A stretch of 64,000 nucleotides of DNA, taken from positions 558,001 through 622,000 of the forward strand of contig NEEC01000024.1 of assembly GCA_002189035.1 (NCBI GenBank), in the 5' to 3' direction. Position 1 is the stretch's first letter, and every line of letters starts with the position of its first letter. The translations under genes were made by a program, and so were the position numbers. This stretch comes from Utricularia gibba. Taxonomy: Eukaryota; Streptophyta; Magnoliopsida; Lamiales; Lentibulariaceae. Of the stretch, positions 1-11,594 are shown piece by piece. The notes under the pieces were generated by a model that searched no databases, was not told the DNA's origin, and saw only the letters and a program-made list of their open reading frames with translations.

Positions 1-409
1 GCGGCGAGGTATTCGCTGTGGGCTTCAGTCATGCTTGGTGTTGGCTGCAAGCCCATTTCCATAATTTCCAAGAAGAGGGGAGAGCAACTCACCCATAATC
101 CCCATGTATATGGCAAGTAATATTTGCTTAGATTTTCTTTCTGCCCTGTAATGCAAGGCGAGGAACTGGGGACTGCACGAAGACCGAACCACCTCATGTT
201 TATAACTTTCATATCTTGCCCTGTTATCTTGTGAAGTAGCAAAATTTGCATGAATCTGGAATCATGGAGGGGAAAGCTTATCTCATGAGGTCCAGCAAGA
301 CTGGAAGAAGTCAGTCAAGTTCGCTAACACCGATATCTCAAGTAGATGCTTTCGAAGCCAAAGTGAATACCTATGGGCGATACTGCTAGTGCTGGCTGAT
401 GCATGAGTG
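1..409 (-). other. 3' flank of the SDN5-like gene
   Basis: This stretch lies downstream (minus sense) of the exonuclease stop codon and probably includes its 3' untranslated region. I see no second reading frame with recognisable homology and no repeat boundary here. Confidence 0.5.
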
Positions 410-3402
410 CTAGTGCTTGATGCCTACAAAACACAAACCTACTTCGGCTTGAGCTTGCAGCTCTTCAAGCGCTTTAACCATCTTTTCCCGAGAAAATGCA
501 CTTTCCGTTTGCTTAGACAGCATACCCCTTAATCTTCAAGAAAAGGGATTGGTTAGTCAGTCACAGCATCACATGGAAGAAAATGCAAATAACAAGATCC
601 ACATGTAAACATTACTTTTGTACAAGTGCAGTGTCCCCATGGCCGGTTGCGATAATGAGCATGGCATTGGGCGGTAGACATGAATACAGTGCTTTGACTC
701 GGCTATTGATTCTGCGCAGAATGGCCTCCAACTCTGAAGGGACGACGGATGCAATTTTTTTCTTTCGGCAATCACTGTTGCATGTTAGCGCAGAAATCAT
801 CTCTGCGATCTTTGTGCTGAGTTTTCCATCATCATTGGCTCGTTTGCAATAATAAGAATACAATTCAGAGAATTGTGTCCAGACAAATTCCACCCTTCCA
901 TTTTTTACCTATGAATTACCACATCAAGGATTAATCATTTTTTCTATATACCTTCTAAGTTAGTTGAAAAGAAAGAAATCCAACCTCTTTGCCAGCTTTT
1001 AGAAGAGCTTCATCATCAGAAGATACAGGGATTGCATGAGATGCCTCAGAGGCATAGCGTCTTACCACAAAGACATCGTCAACCAGGGATGATGTTTTAC
1101 CAGAATCACTAAACACCTGCAGAAGTTTCCTTCTCGTGGAAGAGGATGCGGGAAAGCCAAAACCCGGTCCTAAATCATGGATAAGATGAGAAAGAGGAAA
1201 ATCAAGAATTTGAGGGATTAGTTAGCGATTAGTTAGCGATTAGTTTCCATGAAAAACGAAAATAAAAAATAATTACCATGCTTAAACTTTAGTAGTGCAA
1301 GATCCATTGCAGCTCTGGCATCATCAACACTATCATGCCCATTCTCAGAGTTCTGTATTTCTCTGGAAAGAAGCCTCTTGGTTAGCACACGAAGTGCTGG
1401 TTTGTAAGAACGACCATTTGGGGGGCTATATAAAATGGCAGTATCAATCACCAAATTGTGGCGAATCTTTAAAGCAATCAAATCATTTTCTAATGAATGT
1501 CCAACAAGGAAGGTCTCTTTGTGAACCAGCCCAAGAAAATCTTCCTAAAACAAGGGCCAGAGTCAACTCTAGAAAATGCAGCTTAAGGTTGATTATAACT
1601 GAAAGTAAGAAGATCAGAACCTGCGCATCTTGAAGAGTGGTTGTCACACCTTCCATCATCTCACGAGTAATTCCACTATATCTGAACAATCACGGCTATA
1701 AAAGTTAAAAAATTATTCCACATTCAGCGTGCTTCTCACAGCTGAACCCCCAGTTAAGGCAGGAGAACATTAAAATAATATTCAAAGGTAAGGCATGAAT
1801 TAGTACCTCGTGTTATAGTCAGTTATATCATTGGATGGCTTAACAAGTTTATCTAATAATACCTGCAAATTTAGAAAGACTACCAAGTTAGACCATGCAT
1901 ATAATTTAGTTGAAAAACATTCAAACATGATAAAAAACGCTGGTAATGATCGGAGGAGCATGAGTTACCTGTCCTGTGGTGTTGACAACGGTAATTCTTG
2001 TAAGTTCAAAACCCTCTTTTGTAACGCACTAATGAAACCAACAAAAAAACACTATCGCTCACTTTGGCACACTAGAACATCTGAACTCAGAAAAATGTAG
2101 AAGCATGAAAACTATAAAGTTTGGATTTTAGGCACACATAATTCACATTATGATTCGAAGACTCACCATTTCACAGTCAAGAGCCAAAATATCATGTGAT
2201 GGAGTCCCTGATGTAGCAGGACGCGTAGAAATAAAATCTGCAAGAGAACATTTAAGAACAATATATAACGAAAAGCCAAGGAAGCGAACAATGCAATACC
2301 TGGATTGCTGAGGTAACCATTATCTTCCAACTGTTTAGGAGTAAGAGCATAATACATAATTGGAAATGGCATCTCCTCCGTCAAGAGAAGACCAGGTGAA
2401 TCCCTTGGACCCTTGTCAGGAGATACTGCTTTAAGTACAACAATTTCAGTGGGCATTAAAAAAAATGACCTCCTTATTGATGCCAACAGCTTAGAGATTC
2501 AAACACCTTGAGAAAACATCTGGAAAGACATCTTTCGCCCATTTTCTACTTCATTTCTCTTTCTCTTCACTCTGCAGGTAAGAAGTGCATCTACAGTTTG
2601 CATTCCATCTGATGCACAGCTAGGATATTTACAACGGAAAGACACAGGCTTCATTAGCACAAGAATCCATTAACTGGAAGATATCCAGGGAAGCATCCGC
2701 AGTGCATGAAAGGAACTGAAAGCTAACCTGAGAGCTAAAACTGCACGCGGAATTCCACAGCATTCTCTAAAGCCCTTTAGAACCTTGGACTGTGATAAGT
2801 ACAAGGCTGCATCAAGACCAGGCACATATAGCATAACGACTTTGGGAATCAATGGCTTATTCTGAGGAAAAAGCATCAATCACCATGAGCGACTTTACAA
2901 AGTAATGATGATAATAAAACCAAAAAAACAAACGGAAATGGTGCTAAAAATACATGCTTACTTTAACAAAAATCCATGAAGGCATGAAGCCGTTGGCAAG
3001 CACCCAGGTGGCGAGTTCTTGGACGTCCTGGCAGCAAGTGCATAAACAAGAAGAGTCAAGCTAACGTGAAATGGCGAAAGAATAAGGAAATTTGGCACAG
3101 AAAATAAAAGGTCGCACCTGAATATTCAACGTCGTACTCGCTGTTGCTTCCTTCATAACAACATCGGCCCTTGCCTGCAGAAGATGATTAAGGCCACAAA
3201 CTCCAAGTAAAATAAGTAATGAGAAGCCACAGTTGCGGATTTCTAACACCACTTGCGGTATTTTTTCCACCAGCCAATCCAGAACCCATTGCCACACCCC
3301 AATGTGAAGAAGAAAGAAGTTCACCTCTGGTCCGTAAACATCATAGAAGGGCTTGTCAATGATGTCATCGTTATGGCCGATTTCTTGGGCCTCGGAAGTC
3401 AT
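410..3402 (-). CDS. SDN5: SDN5-like DEDDh 3'-5' exoribonuclease, 14 exons
   Basis: Exons read from GT/AG junctions that keep one frame: 3402-3325, 3174-3118, 3027-2962, 2861-2728, 2619-2507, 2428-2300, 2237-2167, 2028-1969, 1862-1807, 1681-1621, 1544-1277, 1169-985, 908-616, 533-410. They total 1695 bp, or 564 residues plus stop. The exonuclease fold carries all five DEDDh positions: LALDCEM (Asp213, Glu215), HSLENDL (Asp296) and GHDSVDDAR (His345, Asp350). A C-terminal extension of about 200 residues follows, ending CFVGIKH. From memory the length and both ends match Arabidopsis SDN5 (At5g25800, about 567 aa). Family members trim 3' ends of RNAs, and SDN1-3 degrade miRNAs; the substrate of this copy is inferred. 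The start is the first ATG after an in-frame stop. No disabling change is seen. Exon edges 2428 and 908 are the least certain. Confidence 0.9.
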
Positions 3403-3890
3403 CCCCCGCGAATTGGACTGGCAGCCAATCGGAGAGGGAATGAGCTCTATCCTTCAGCTACTTGTGTGTTCCTAACTTGGGAAAAGCACGGAGACGGAAT
3501 CGGCAGAACCCCCTCTTCCCTGTCTTCCTTTGGGCGTTTTCACGGGGGTGAGATGGGCTTTGAGTTCGGAATCCGGATGACTAATTTTTGGGTTTTTGCA
3601 CACCACAGTTTTGAAACCGATTAATCACTTACATCAAGTTATATTTGATTATTTGTAAAGTAGCTTAATTTTAAGGATAATGTACAAAACAAATTCAACA
3701 TATTAAACAAATTATAGTTAATATTCGTAATAAACATATTAACTATTATAGAGTTGAAGGTGGGGCTCAAATTATAGTTAAACAATAGTTTATAGTTAAA
3801 CAAATTTGGCATGATAGTTAAACATTTTTACAATATTAACCATAGTGGGGCTCACTAAGCGGATTCAAAGTGGGATAATAGAGATAAAAT
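3403..3890. other. AT-rich spacer upstream of the SDN5-like gene
   Basis: It probably holds the promoter and 5' UTR of the exonuclease gene next to 3402. From about 3660 it turns AT-rich with several near-copies of a TTATAGTTAAACAA motif (about 3707-3840) and two GTGGGGCTCA boxes. No coding signal is seen. Confidence 0.45.
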
Positions 3891-4257
3891 AGGGAAAATC
3901 CTAATGTCTCAATCCCTTTGCACAAGACTTGAAGAATAACTCAGCAGTATGCACAAGAGAAGTCTATGACCATTATGCATTCAAGTCATTCATAATGAAA
4001 AAAAAATGGTTTACTCACCAAGAAACAAGGGCTATGTAGCTTGCGCAAGGGACAAAAAGTAAACAGCATGCCAAGAAACAACATAGAAACAAGCATACCA
4101 AAATTCTAATTTACAATAACTATCTCGAAAAAATAATACCAAAAACAGATGCCTAGGTTCCAGCAAAACATAAAATGCAAGGAGTTGATTAATGAAATAT
4201 ATGCCAAATTTCGATTTTTTTTTAAAGGTATGAAAAACAATCTAAAAAGTAAACTAT

Positions 4258-4279
4258 TCCCCCCCTCCCCCCACACTTA
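4258..4279 (-). other. Polypurine tract of gypsy copy 1
   Basis: The minus strand reads AAGTGTGGGGGG followed by AGGGGGGG, just downstream of the integrase ORF. This is the expected position and composition for the plus-strand DNA primer of a gypsy element. The 3' LTR expected to follow is not recognisable. Confidence 0.7.
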
Positions 4280-4362
4280 AATGACATCTTGTCTTCAAGA
4301 TGGGTAGAAACACTTACCTTTCGTCAGGTGCTCTGATGTATCTAATAGTGTGGAATTTTTCC

Positions 4363-5733
4363 TCAAAAGAATCCGTTGCACCTATGCTTATTGAAGAGAA
4401 AGAAGAAAAGAAAAACAATGCAAGAGAAAATCGAAAATAAAATAACTAAAAGGGAAATCACTTGTTTTTGTAATGGCAACAAGTAAACTATAGATGCTTT
4501 CTCATCAAGGTGGGGGTGGTTAGAGATGTCCACTGGAACATGCAATGTGCCCATGGAAGATTTTACCCCTTCATGAAACCGTTTCAATCTCTTAATATTT
4601 ACCGTAAATTCTCCATGGTCAGGATGTGTGATGAGGACTACTCCACTGGGATAGATTTTCTTGATGGTGTATGGTCCACGCCATCTAGACTTGAGCTTTC
4701 CTGGAAATAAACGAAAACGAGAATTAAATAACAAAATTGGGCCACCTTCCACCAGGTCCTTGCGCAAGTGACTATCATGCCAAGCCTTTGTTTGTTCCTT
4801 GTACAGTTTTGCATTTTCGTAGGCACTCATCCTTAGCTCGTCCAGCTCTTGGAGTTGCAAGATCCTTTGCTCTCCAGCAGCCTTGGCATCCAAATTTAAT
4901 TCTTTGATAGCCCAATATGCCTTGTCCTCTAATTCCATAGGCAAGTGACAAGCTTTCCCATAAACCAAACGATAAGGGGAGGTCCCTAAGGGAGTCTTAT
5001 ACGCTGTGCGATAAGCCCATAAAGCATCAGTTATTTTGGTTGCCCAATCCTTGCGGGTTTTGGCCACCGTACGCTCCAGAATCCCCTTCAATTCCCTGTT
5101 AGTTACCTCCACTTGTCCGCAGGTTTGTGGGTGATATGGGGTTGATGCCCTGTGTCCTACTCCATATTTGCGCAAGAGCTTCCGGAATTCTCTTTCAATG
5201 AACTGTTTTCCTCCATCACTTATGACGTATCTTGGGGCTCCAAACCTGGGTAGAATGATCTGTTTGAATAGCTTAATTACGGCTCTTCCATCAGCTACTG
5301 GAACCGCAATAGCTTCTGCCCATTTTGAGACATAATCCACCGCCACAAGAATTTGAGTGTTGCCATAAGAAGATGGAAAGGGTCCCATAAAATCCAGCCT
5401 CCAAACATCGAAAATTTCCACCTCTAGGATATATGTCATGGGTCCGTCATCTCTCCTGGAAATAGAACCCGAATGCTGACACAGTTCACATGCTTGAACA
5501 AATGCCCTCACATCATGATTCATGGTGGGCCAATAAAATCTAGATTGAAGAATTTTGAAGAGTGTTTTTGATGTTGCTGCATGCCCTCCATATGGTGATG
5601 AATGACAATGCCAAATAACGTCCATTACCTCCTCTGGTAGTAGGCATCTTCTGATAATTCCATCCACACAACGTTTGAAAAGCAGAGGTTCTTCCAGAAA
5701 TAATGCTTCGCTTGCACAAGGAAGCGCTTCCAC
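4363..5733 (-). pseudogene. Gypsy integrase (copy 1), C-terminal part of pol
   Basis: A 456-codon open stretch holds most of the integrase. A His-His/Cys-Cys zinc region begins [13 protein letters not shown] and ends CELCQH. The catalytic triad is visible in WRLDFMGPF (Asp), VISDGGKQF (Asp) and [12 protein letters not shown] (Glu). A conserved [12 protein letters not shown] block follows. The ORF overlaps the RNase H frame by about 110 bases in another frame, which shows a frameshift between the two. The triad is intact but translation as part of pol would fail, so I treat it as decayed. Its role in the source element is insertion of cDNA into the host chromosome. Confidence 0.85.
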
Positions 5734-6926
5734 TGGTTGAAGTTCAGATTCTGGGGAAAGACTCCTCCAACGAGATAATTGACAAAATCAGCATACCATG
5801 GCAGATTGCCATCTTGGACAGCAAGGATACGTTCTTGGGGGAAAGAATCATCAATGGGTAACTCCCCCACACTTGTTTCAAGCTGTAGGCGTGACAAATG
5901 GTCAGCCACTCCATTTTCCTTGCCCTTCTTGTCACGAATTTCCAGATCAAATTCTTGGAGGAGCAGTATCCATCTTATCAATCTGGGTTTCGATTCCTGC
6001 TTGCTCAAAAGATATTTCAAGGCAGCATGATCGGTATGAACAATTGCCGGCAACTCCTTTTCTATGGTTGTGTAGTTCCTTTGGGCTGCAGTGAGAGTTT
6101 TGCTAGCATAATAAATCACATAATTTACCTTGTCTTTTTTCTGTCCAAGAACAGCCCCAACAGCACAATCACTTGCATCACACATCAGTTCAAATGGCAG
6201 GGTCCAATCTAGTGGTTGAAGAATGGGTATAGTAATAAGAGCTTGCTTCAGCGTGTTGAAGGCGTGCACACATTGTGCATCAAAACAAAAATACGCGTCT
6301 TGCGCAAGCAGCGCTGTTAGTGGGTGAGAAATGTGCGAAAAATTAGCAATAAACCTCCTATAAAATCCTGCATGCCCCAAGAAGCTTTTGATCCCTTTTA
6401 CCGTAGTTGGTGCTGGTAATTTTTCAATCACCTCGATTTTTGTTGGATCCACTTGAATGCCTTTGGAAGAAATGTGATGTCCAAGCGCAATGCCTTCTTC
6501 AACCATAAAATGACATTTCTCCCAATTGAGTACCAAGTTGCACTCAATACACCTCTCCAAAATGATGCCTAAGTTCTGCAAACATGAATCGAAATCAGTT
6601 CCATAAACAAATATATCATCCATAAATACCTCCATGATCTTCTCCACGTGTTCTGAAAAAATAGCTGTCATGCAACGCTAAAAAGTTCCAGGAGCATTGC
6701 ACAAACCGAATGGCATTCTCTTGTATGCAAAGGTGCCAAAAGGACAAGTAAATGTGGTCTTGTGTTGATCTTCCGTATGAATTGGAATCTGAAAATATCC
6801 GGAATAACCATCAAGGTAACAATAGAAAGCTTGGTTACTTAACCTTTCCAGAATTTGATCAATAAATGGCAATGGGTAATGATCCTTTCTGGTGGTATCA
6901 TTGAGTTTCCAAAAATCTATACACAT
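5625..6926 (-). pseudogene. Gypsy reverse transcriptase and RNase H (copy 1)
   Basis: RT begins around 6926 (CIDFWKLNDTTRKDHYPLP) and continues after an in-frame stop near 6677 into a 348-codon stretch. The catalytic box is [10 protein letters not shown]. RNase H follows with [28 protein letters not shown], and [12 protein letters not shown]. The end runs into the integrase in a shifted frame. The stop falls where the second copy in this window (45.4 kb) has an uninterrupted codon, so it is a local mutation. The product in the source element copies RNA to DNA and removes the RNA strand. Confidence 0.88.
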
Positions 6927-6929
6927 CCT

Positions 6930-8084
6930 CTAGCCAGTGACCTTGCGCAAGGAGATGAGGTCTCCCTTCTCGTTTCGTGTCACTGTCATGCCTCCTTTCT
7001 TTGGTACGTAGTGCATGGGGCTAACCCATTGGCTGTCTGAAATAGAGTAGATGATATCAGCATCTAAAAATTTCAAAATTTCATTTTTAATCACCTCCTT
7101 TAGTATAGGATTCGCTCGCCTTTGTGGTTGCACAATTGGTCTTGCTTCAGCTTCCAAATAAATTCGATGGGTGCAAAATTGAGGATTAAGTCCTTTTAAG
7201 TCGTCCAAGGTGTACCCAATGGCTTGTCTGTGTTTGCGCAAGACATCCAACAGCATTTGGGTGTGGTATTCATTCAATCCTGCGTTAACAATCACGGGGT
7301 AAGTGTGATCATCCTCAAGAAATTCGTACCTCAATGATGGTGGCAGCTTCTTCAACTCAATTTTTCCTCCAGCATCAAGTTCCTTTTTTGTTAGCCGAGC
7401 CATCATTGGTGTGTCATTTGGAGTGTCTTCTTTTTCATCCTGCAGAAGATTTACTTCCTGAATCTCGTGCAGAAAAACTGCTTGCGCATGCTCCTGCGTA
7501 ACAGCATCTTCCGCTTCCCCTTGCGCAAGCTCGTCGCAGTCAAATTGCTTCATTGCTTTATCAACATTGAACTCCAATTCCTCTTCTCCGAATCTGAGTG
7601 TCAATTTCCCTGCTCTAACATCAATTAAAGCTCCTATGGTTGCCATAAATGGTCTCCCGAAAATGATTGGCACCTCCACATCAAGTGCCATATCCAAAAC
7701 AACAAAATCATAAGGAACAAAATATTTTCCAATTTTTTCCAGTACGTTTTCTACCACTCCTTCAGGATTCTTCATGGATTTATCAACAAATACCAATTGA
7801 ATTTTTGTTGTTCTCAGCTCTTCAAGATTCAGTGCTTTGAATAAAGAATAAGGCATCAAGCTGATACTTGACCCAAGATCATATAAGCACTTCTCAAAAT
7901 TGCTTCTTCCAATGATACAAGGGATTGAAAAAATTCCAGGATCTGCATGCTTTTGAATTAGGCCTTGTGTAAGAACCGTGCTGCATTGCTTGGATAATTC
8001 AATAACAGCATCATTCTCAATCTTCCTTCGATTGGCCAGAATATCCTTCAAGAATTTCGCATAAGTGGGCATTTGCAACATCAC
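6930..8084 (-). pseudogene. Gypsy aspartic protease and linker (copy 1)
   Basis: A 384-codon stretch carries a retropepsin-like core: YDLGSSISLMP (catalytic Asp in a D-L-G setting), VLDMALDVEVPIIFGRPF and IDVRAGKLTLRFG. The C-terminal third leads into RT with a PKKGGMTVTRNEKGDLI motif and ends at a stop at the first RT residues. The D-L-G in place of D-T/S-G is usual for this plant lineage. In the source element the protease cuts the Gag-Pol polyprotein. Confidence 0.82.
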
Positions 8085-10261
8085 ATCAATGAATGGGGAT
8101 GTTCACATGAAGAGTTTTCAGCATCTCCAGAAACTTGGAATATTGTTGATCCACTGATCATTTGGCCTATCTCTATGGATAAGGGATTGGAGGATTATAA
8201 GAAGGTGGAGATACGTACACTGGAACATCCAACAATTTGACTGCTTGCACAGGGGCTGCTGCTGTTGCACTCTGCATCCCACTTCTCGTTGTTATAGCCT
8301 TACATTCAACAGGATTCTTCTCTGGTTGACTTGGGAGCCTCGAAGCCTTGTGGGTTTGAGCAGCATTGTTCATCCAACTGTCCAGGATGTGTGTAGTCAT
8401 ACTGAGTTGCTCCACACGCTCACTCACCTTTTTTAGTTGCTCTATTACTTCTTTATTCACTCCTTCTTGCTTTTCCATGAATTGCCCTAGCATATCTCGT
8501 AAGAATGGGCGTTGGGGCTGCTACTGGTTCTGATTCTGGGTTTGCCAAGTGTTGCCCCGATTTCCCCAGTTGTTCCCTTGCGTAGGCACAGAGGCTCCTT
8601 GTGCAAGTTTTCCCTAAAAGTTCACAAAATTAACATTCATACCTTCGTCTTCTGCCTCACTCTCTGTCTTCTCTGAGGCTGCTTGGACTTGAGCAATGAC
8701 AGGCTGGAGTTTGTTGATTTTATCGTCTAATTTTTGCAATGTTTCGGTAATCTTTGAGACAGTAGTGTCACGTGGGTTGTCCCGAACTCCAGTTTTCGAA
8801 TTCCTTGCTGGTTGAGACCATCGTGCCTATCGTTTTGCAAACTCATTAATTAGTTCCCAAGCCCTTCTAGGACTTACATGGTCCGGGGGTCCAACACCCG
8901 CATTAAGCAGTCCCTTTGCTTGCGCAGTCAATCCATCATGGAAGCACATGATCATAGCAGTGGGGCTGAGTCCATGCTTATCCGTGACTCATGTAATTTC
9001 CTTAAATCTCTCCCAAGCTGCTGCTATTCCTTCTCCTTCATCCTGTGAAAAATTGGTGATCTCAAACCTAGTGTTAGAATACTTTGTGGGTTCAAAATAT
9101 TTGTCCAAAAATGCATCCTCCAATTCTTCCCAAGTGTAAATAGAGTTGGGTGTCAATGAGTCTAACCATCTCCTTGCTGATCCTCATAACAAAAATGGAA
9201 ATAAACGTAACCTGATTGCGTCGTCAGAGACTCCTCGTTCCACCACCATGTCACAATACCTGAGAAAAATTGCAATGTGTTCTTCGGGACCCTCACCGGG
9301 TTCTCCACGAAATGGGCTTTGTTGCACCATGGTGATCAATGAAGGCTGGAGTTGGAACCTTTGCACGTTGATGGCTGGTGCTGAAATTGGACCAGGCTTC
9401 CCTGTGTGTCAAAAATTATCATCTAAAGGGATTTCAGCCCAGGGATCAACAGCAAATCTGTTAGCATTCTGCTCCATACGCACATACCTGTCTCTTCTTG
9501 CGCGATGGTTCTTCGCTTGCGCAGGTAGTTCCCTGCATACCGCTTCTGGTCCTTCCTCTTCGCTAGATGTTTCTTCAGCACGCACATTCCTCCTGGGCAT
9601 TTGCCTTTGTCTTCCATGATTTTCCCATTCAGGATTTCCTACAAATTCATACCTCTGCTCGTGATGGGGATTTTGGTTGTCACGTCGGTTTACTCCATTG
9701 TAACCCCAACGGTCTTCTCCTTCCCACCTTGGAGGAGAGTTCACTCCTCGCCTTGGAGTTCGTGGGTTGCTGTTCTGTTTGTCATGATGTTGAGGTTCAA
9801 AAGCCCTGTTTTCTTGCCATCCTTGTGCAAATGGTTTTCATTTGCACCTGCATGCCTGGGTCTGATAATGCACCCGTGGGCCCGTCTTGGAGAGGTTCCT
9901 TGCCTCGATTTGGTCTCAATCTTGCTGCTGTTCGTTCTTGTGCAGGCTCTTGATCGGATCCATCGCTACGCCTTCAATATACCCCTGCATGATTAGCAGC
10001 AGATCTGCCTATACCTGTTCCTTCATTTAACAGCAAGGCTGATCTAGTTGCCCTGTTTGGCTGGTGTCTTGGCGTCCGTGCTCATTCACTATCTGGTTTG
10101 GACATCACCACATAGTCCTCCTCATGTCCAAAATGCCTTCTAGACATGGTTTCTCTGCGTTGCGCTTGCGCTTGACGACTTTCCAACTTAATTCTCTGAC
10201 AGGTCCGGTCAATTTCCAGGTCTAGCGTGTACAGTTCGGTTGAAGCCTTATGCCTGCGCAT
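8085..10261 (-). pseudogene. Gypsy gag (copy 1)
   Basis: The most likely start is ATG at 10261 (MRRHKASTELYTLDLEI), 121 bases inside the primer site. Fragments at 9744-9409, 9366-9184, about 9150-8640 and 8493-8173 keep gag signatures (VQQSPFRGEPGEGPEEHIA, SARRWLDSLTP, CFHDGLTAQAKGLLN) but are separated by stops and shifts. The plus-strand ORFs here are antisense shadows of gag. In the source element Gag packages the RNA into particles. Copy 2 (48-50 kb) has matching pieces. Confidence 0.8.
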
Positions 10262-10381
10262 GCAACACTAATTAAAAGCAACTGCTTGCGCAAGTGCGCT
10301 AAACAGAATGTCTCGAAAATAATAGAAAAATCAGGAATGATTAGAAAAGAAATCAGAAAAGAAATTCCAAAGGAATACAAT

Positions 10382-10399
10382 TCCCCAACAACGGCGCCA
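10382..10399 (-). other. Primer-binding site of gypsy copy 1, tRNA-Asp type
   Basis: The plus strand reads TCCCCAACAACGGCGCCA, seven bases inside the LTR edge. It matches 16 of 18 bases of the 3' end of plant tRNA-Asp as I recall it (TCCCCGGCAACGGCGCCA). This fixes the element orientation. Confidence 0.8.
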
Positions 10400-10405
10400 A
10401 AAACT

Positions 10406-11594
10406 TGATAGTGATTCTGCAAGTGCACAGAAACCGTCGAAGTAATAAAATAAGATCGTATCCATAGGGAATTGTTATTGGAATATACTTTTCAAACAAA
10501 GATTTAAAAAGACCGAAAATAAAAGAAATATTTGGTTTTGAAGACAATAAGAAAAGTGGACTTGGATCTAAGATCTACCTTATTTGAAACTCGCCCTTGC
10601 GTGTGTGCAAACCTTGAGAACTAACCTACTTGCACAAGCTTTGGGGGTGTTATGCTAAAATAGTGCTATTCGGTGACCGTTATAGCACCGTCCCTTGTTT
10701 TGTGGGATTATAGAATCAACCACGCCACCAGAGTCATTTCACCTCTTGTGATAACCCATATTTTCCTTACTCCCAAATCTAACTCCTACACCTCTCACCT
10801 CGCAGACAGATTAGACAGAATGCGCCTTACCAACAATGTTCGATTGAGCCCTTCTCCTTAGGTGCTTGAGGCCAACTTTTGATTCTCCTACACTCTCTTA
10901 GGGCTATATGGTACTAAAGATCACGTTGGCAAAGAAAACATTGCGAAAAACAGAATCAGACCTCAAATTAAATGTTGAAAAATATGGTAAGACAGTCAGA
11001 CGCGCAGAACTTGCGCAAGCAAGACTTCACACCAGATCCTCAGCCGCAAGCGCTCACACGTGCATAATTGACTCTAAACAACAAAAGTTGATGAAAAACA
11101 AAGAGAAAGGAATCCAAAACATACTAGACTCGACTCTAAACCCTAGATTGACTCTCTGGTCAGCCACCCTTGACTCTCTCCTAAGTCTTTGCGTTTGAAT
11201 CTTTATATAATGATGGGGACTTGTTGGGCTTTCTTGATGGGCTCACATCAAATCTTCTATCCGAATCTTCTAAGATTTGATACAAATCTTCTAGGATGAG
11301 ACCAAATCTTCTAAGATTTGATAAGATGTGAATCTTATCTTATTCAAGAATCTTTGACCGAGTCTTCATTCGGATAGACCTTAGCCTCCATCAAAGTAGC
11401 TCGAAAATCCTCCAAGTTATTCTAAATTCGTCCTGAAAAATCACAAAACACACTTTATCTCCAAAAAGATCAAAGTGGTATGAAAGATATATAATTCTTT
11501 TAGAAACATAAGGAAAGTGAGATAAAAAGAATGCATAACCCATCTAAGGGAGTCCTAAAAAATACAAATATAAGTGACACAAAATCACTTATTA
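10406..11594 (-). repeat. 5' LTR of gypsy copy 1
   Basis: In minus orientation it starts at 11594 with TAATAAGTGATTTTGTG (the canonical TG is mutated to TA; relatives have TGATAAGTG) and ends at 10406 with ACTATCA. Edges are set by comparison with 32493-33634 and 50082-50814. It contains a CTTGCGCAAG palindrome. A partial copy also occurs at 43614-44070. Confidence 0.8.

Larger units (their letters stand above)
3891..11594 (-). mobile_element. Ty3/gypsy retrotransposon, Athila/Tat-like (copy 1)
   Basis: The element reads right to left: LTR (10406-11594), primer site, gag, protease, RT, RNase H, integrase, 3' UTR and polypurine tract. The left (3') LTR is missing; internal sequence simply fades near 3.9 kb, so only one LTR is present. 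The coding parts are broken by several stops and frame changes, so it is not autonomous. Two relatives are in the window: a solo LTR at 32493-33634 and a rearranged copy at 43614-50814. Lineage rests on the protease (DLGSS type), integrase and the tRNA-Asp-like primer site, recalled from known Athila/Tat elements. The 3.9-kb edge is approximate. Confidence 0.85.

Noticed and set aside
583-852. 89-codon plus-strand ORF
   Set aside because: It is the reverse complement of exon 13 of the SDN5-like gene.
9146-9996. Plus-strand ORFs of 128-157 codons
   Set aside because: They lie opposite gypsy gag, and matching ones recur opposite the gag of copy 2, so they follow from gag sequence rather than a gene.
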